A DNA stretch of 64,000 bases from Gp6-AA40 sp963742105 (GTDB lineage Bacteria > Acidobacteriota > Vicinamibacteria > Vicinamibacterales > UBA2999): positions 62,001-126,000 of the forward strand of contig CAVUKN010000004.1 of the NCBI GenBank assembly GCA_963742105.1. Reading direction: 5' to 3'. Numbering within the stretch: the first letter of the stretch is position 1; every line of letters starts with the position of its first letter. Both the position numbers and the translations under genes were made by a program. Below, piece after piece: positions 63,506-64,000 of this stretch. The notes beneath the pieces were generated by a model that saw only the letters and a list, made by a program, of their open reading frames with translations, was not told where the DNA came from and did not search any database.

Positions 63506-64000
63506 ATGCAACTGCTCGTCAGCGTCCGCAATGCACACGAAGCACAGCTCGCCCTAACGGGAGGCGCCGACGTTGTCGACGCCAAGGAACCACTGGCCGG
63601 TGCGCTGGGGCCGGTGTCGCTCCCGACATTTCAGGCGATCGTGGCGACGGTCGCGTCACGGCGCCCGGTCAGCGCGGCGCTGGGTGACGTCGGTGACGAG
63701 CGGGACGCTGAGCGCATCGCTCTCGCGTTCGCGGGAGCGGGTGCTGCGTTCGTGAAAACTGGTTTCGCTGGCATTGCAAGCGAAGCGTCGGCTAGAGCCC
63801 TGATGACCGCTGCAGTGACTGGCGCCTCGGCCGGGGGGGCGGCGCTCGTTGCCGTGGCGTACGCGGACTGTGAGTTCGTGAGCGCGCTGCCGGCCGAAAC
63901 GATCCTCGACGCTGCGGTACGCGCCGGTGCTCGTGGAGTACTGCTGGACACCGTACGCAAAGACGGACCCTCGGTCCTGGAACTGCTGTCGCAACAGCGC
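63506..64000 (+). CDS. mfnB: (5-formylfuran-3-yl)methyl phosphate synthase MfnB (3' end outside window)
   Basis: Forms the furan precursor of methanofuran from two glyceraldehyde-3-phosphate. 165 residues visible from ATG at 63506, open to the window edge; the family is about 235 long. The aldolase-like barrel start QLLVSVRNAHEAQLALTGGA, the Lys-bearing VVDAKEPLAGALG, SAALGDVGD, FVKTGFAG and AYADCEF match the DUF556/MfnB family. Methanofuran works with H4MPT in formaldehyde oxidation through formyltransferase/hydrolase, so its place next to the H4MPT operon is meaningful. Confidence 0.88.
   Translation, partial: MQLLVSVRNAHEAQLALTGGADVVDAKEPLAGALGPVSLPTFQAIVATVASRRPVSAALGDVGDERDAERIALAFAGAGAAFVKTGFAGIASEASARALMTAAVTGASAGGAALVAVAYADCEFVSALPAETILDAAVRAGARGVLLDTVRKDGPSVLELLSQQR

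Overview
The window is a GC-rich bacterial chromosome segment. It most resembles an Acidobacterium of the Vicinamibacteria / subgroup 6 kind. The main reasons are three large TonB-dependent receptors with N-terminal carboxypeptidase-regulatory-like domains, a BlaI/M56-TonB pair, an ECF sigma / zinc anti-sigma / DUF4097 operon, and intergenic spaces filled with degenerate short-word repeats. This placement is inferred from gene families; there is no rRNA in the window, and no tRNA was seen.

Layout. 1-3.3 kb: end of sppA facing a PpiD/SurA-type foldase. 3.6-10.4 kb: a diguanylate cyclase gene running directly into the elongasome operon mreB-mreC-mreD-mrdA-mrdB. 10.6-12.2 kb: RNase G with a clear terminator. 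12.3-14.8 kb: BlaI-type repressor and M56 sensor peptidase. 14.9-24.4 kb, minus strand: HEAT protein - HD-GYP, then S8 protease - beta-barrel protein - MGMT, then ECF sigma - anti-sigma - DUF4097 - M28 peptidase, mostly joined by 4-nt ATGA overlaps. 24.6-28.8 kb: nucleoside salvage (deoA, nupC, punA, cdd). 28.8-35 kb: fhs, mtnA, tsaD, yjbQ, a Nudix hydrolase and an HD protein. 35-38.6 kb: a four-gene ABC-2 exporter. 38.6-42.4 kb: a membrane-anchored protein, a GGCT-like protein, a degenerate receiver and an aldehyde dehydrogenase. 42.5-54.6 kb: a broken methyltransferase gene and three TonB receptors. 54.8-64 kb: a LeuB/IDH-family dehydrogenase and a cofactor cluster.

The most notable metabolism is at 55.9-64 kb. 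A minus-strand operon carries pterin-carbinolamine dehydratase, a dihydropteroate-synthase-related protein, pabB-pabA-pabC, DUF447 and beta-RFAP synthase. An SDR lies upstream on the same strand, and the methanofuran gene mfnB lies divergently at the window end. pABA made by PabABC is the substrate of beta-RFAP synthase, the first committed step of (tetrahydro)methanopterin synthesis. The cluster therefore reads as a tetrahydromethanopterin/methanofuran cofactor island, implying C1 (formaldehyde/formate) metabolism beside the folate-linked Fhs at 28.8 kb.

The most notable structure is a set of repeat families made of short words (GAACC-type, CCGGTAGC-type, GACTTTGG-type, TCAATTCG-type) plus palindromic REP-like units, often with inverted symmetry. 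One family ends in a conserved block that supplies a Shine-Dalgarno and the GTG start codon of three different genes. Another copy lies in frame inside pabB, and a REP unit lies in frame inside rng. Repeat sequence also forms the stop codons or C-terminal tails of several genes.

Caution: genes at 25.2-32.6 kb, 42.5-47.4 kb and near 56.7 kb are split by at least 15 single-base insertions with conserved protein sequence on both sides. These are most likely consensus errors in the assembly rather than true pseudogenes, and they are annotated here as frameshifted loci.
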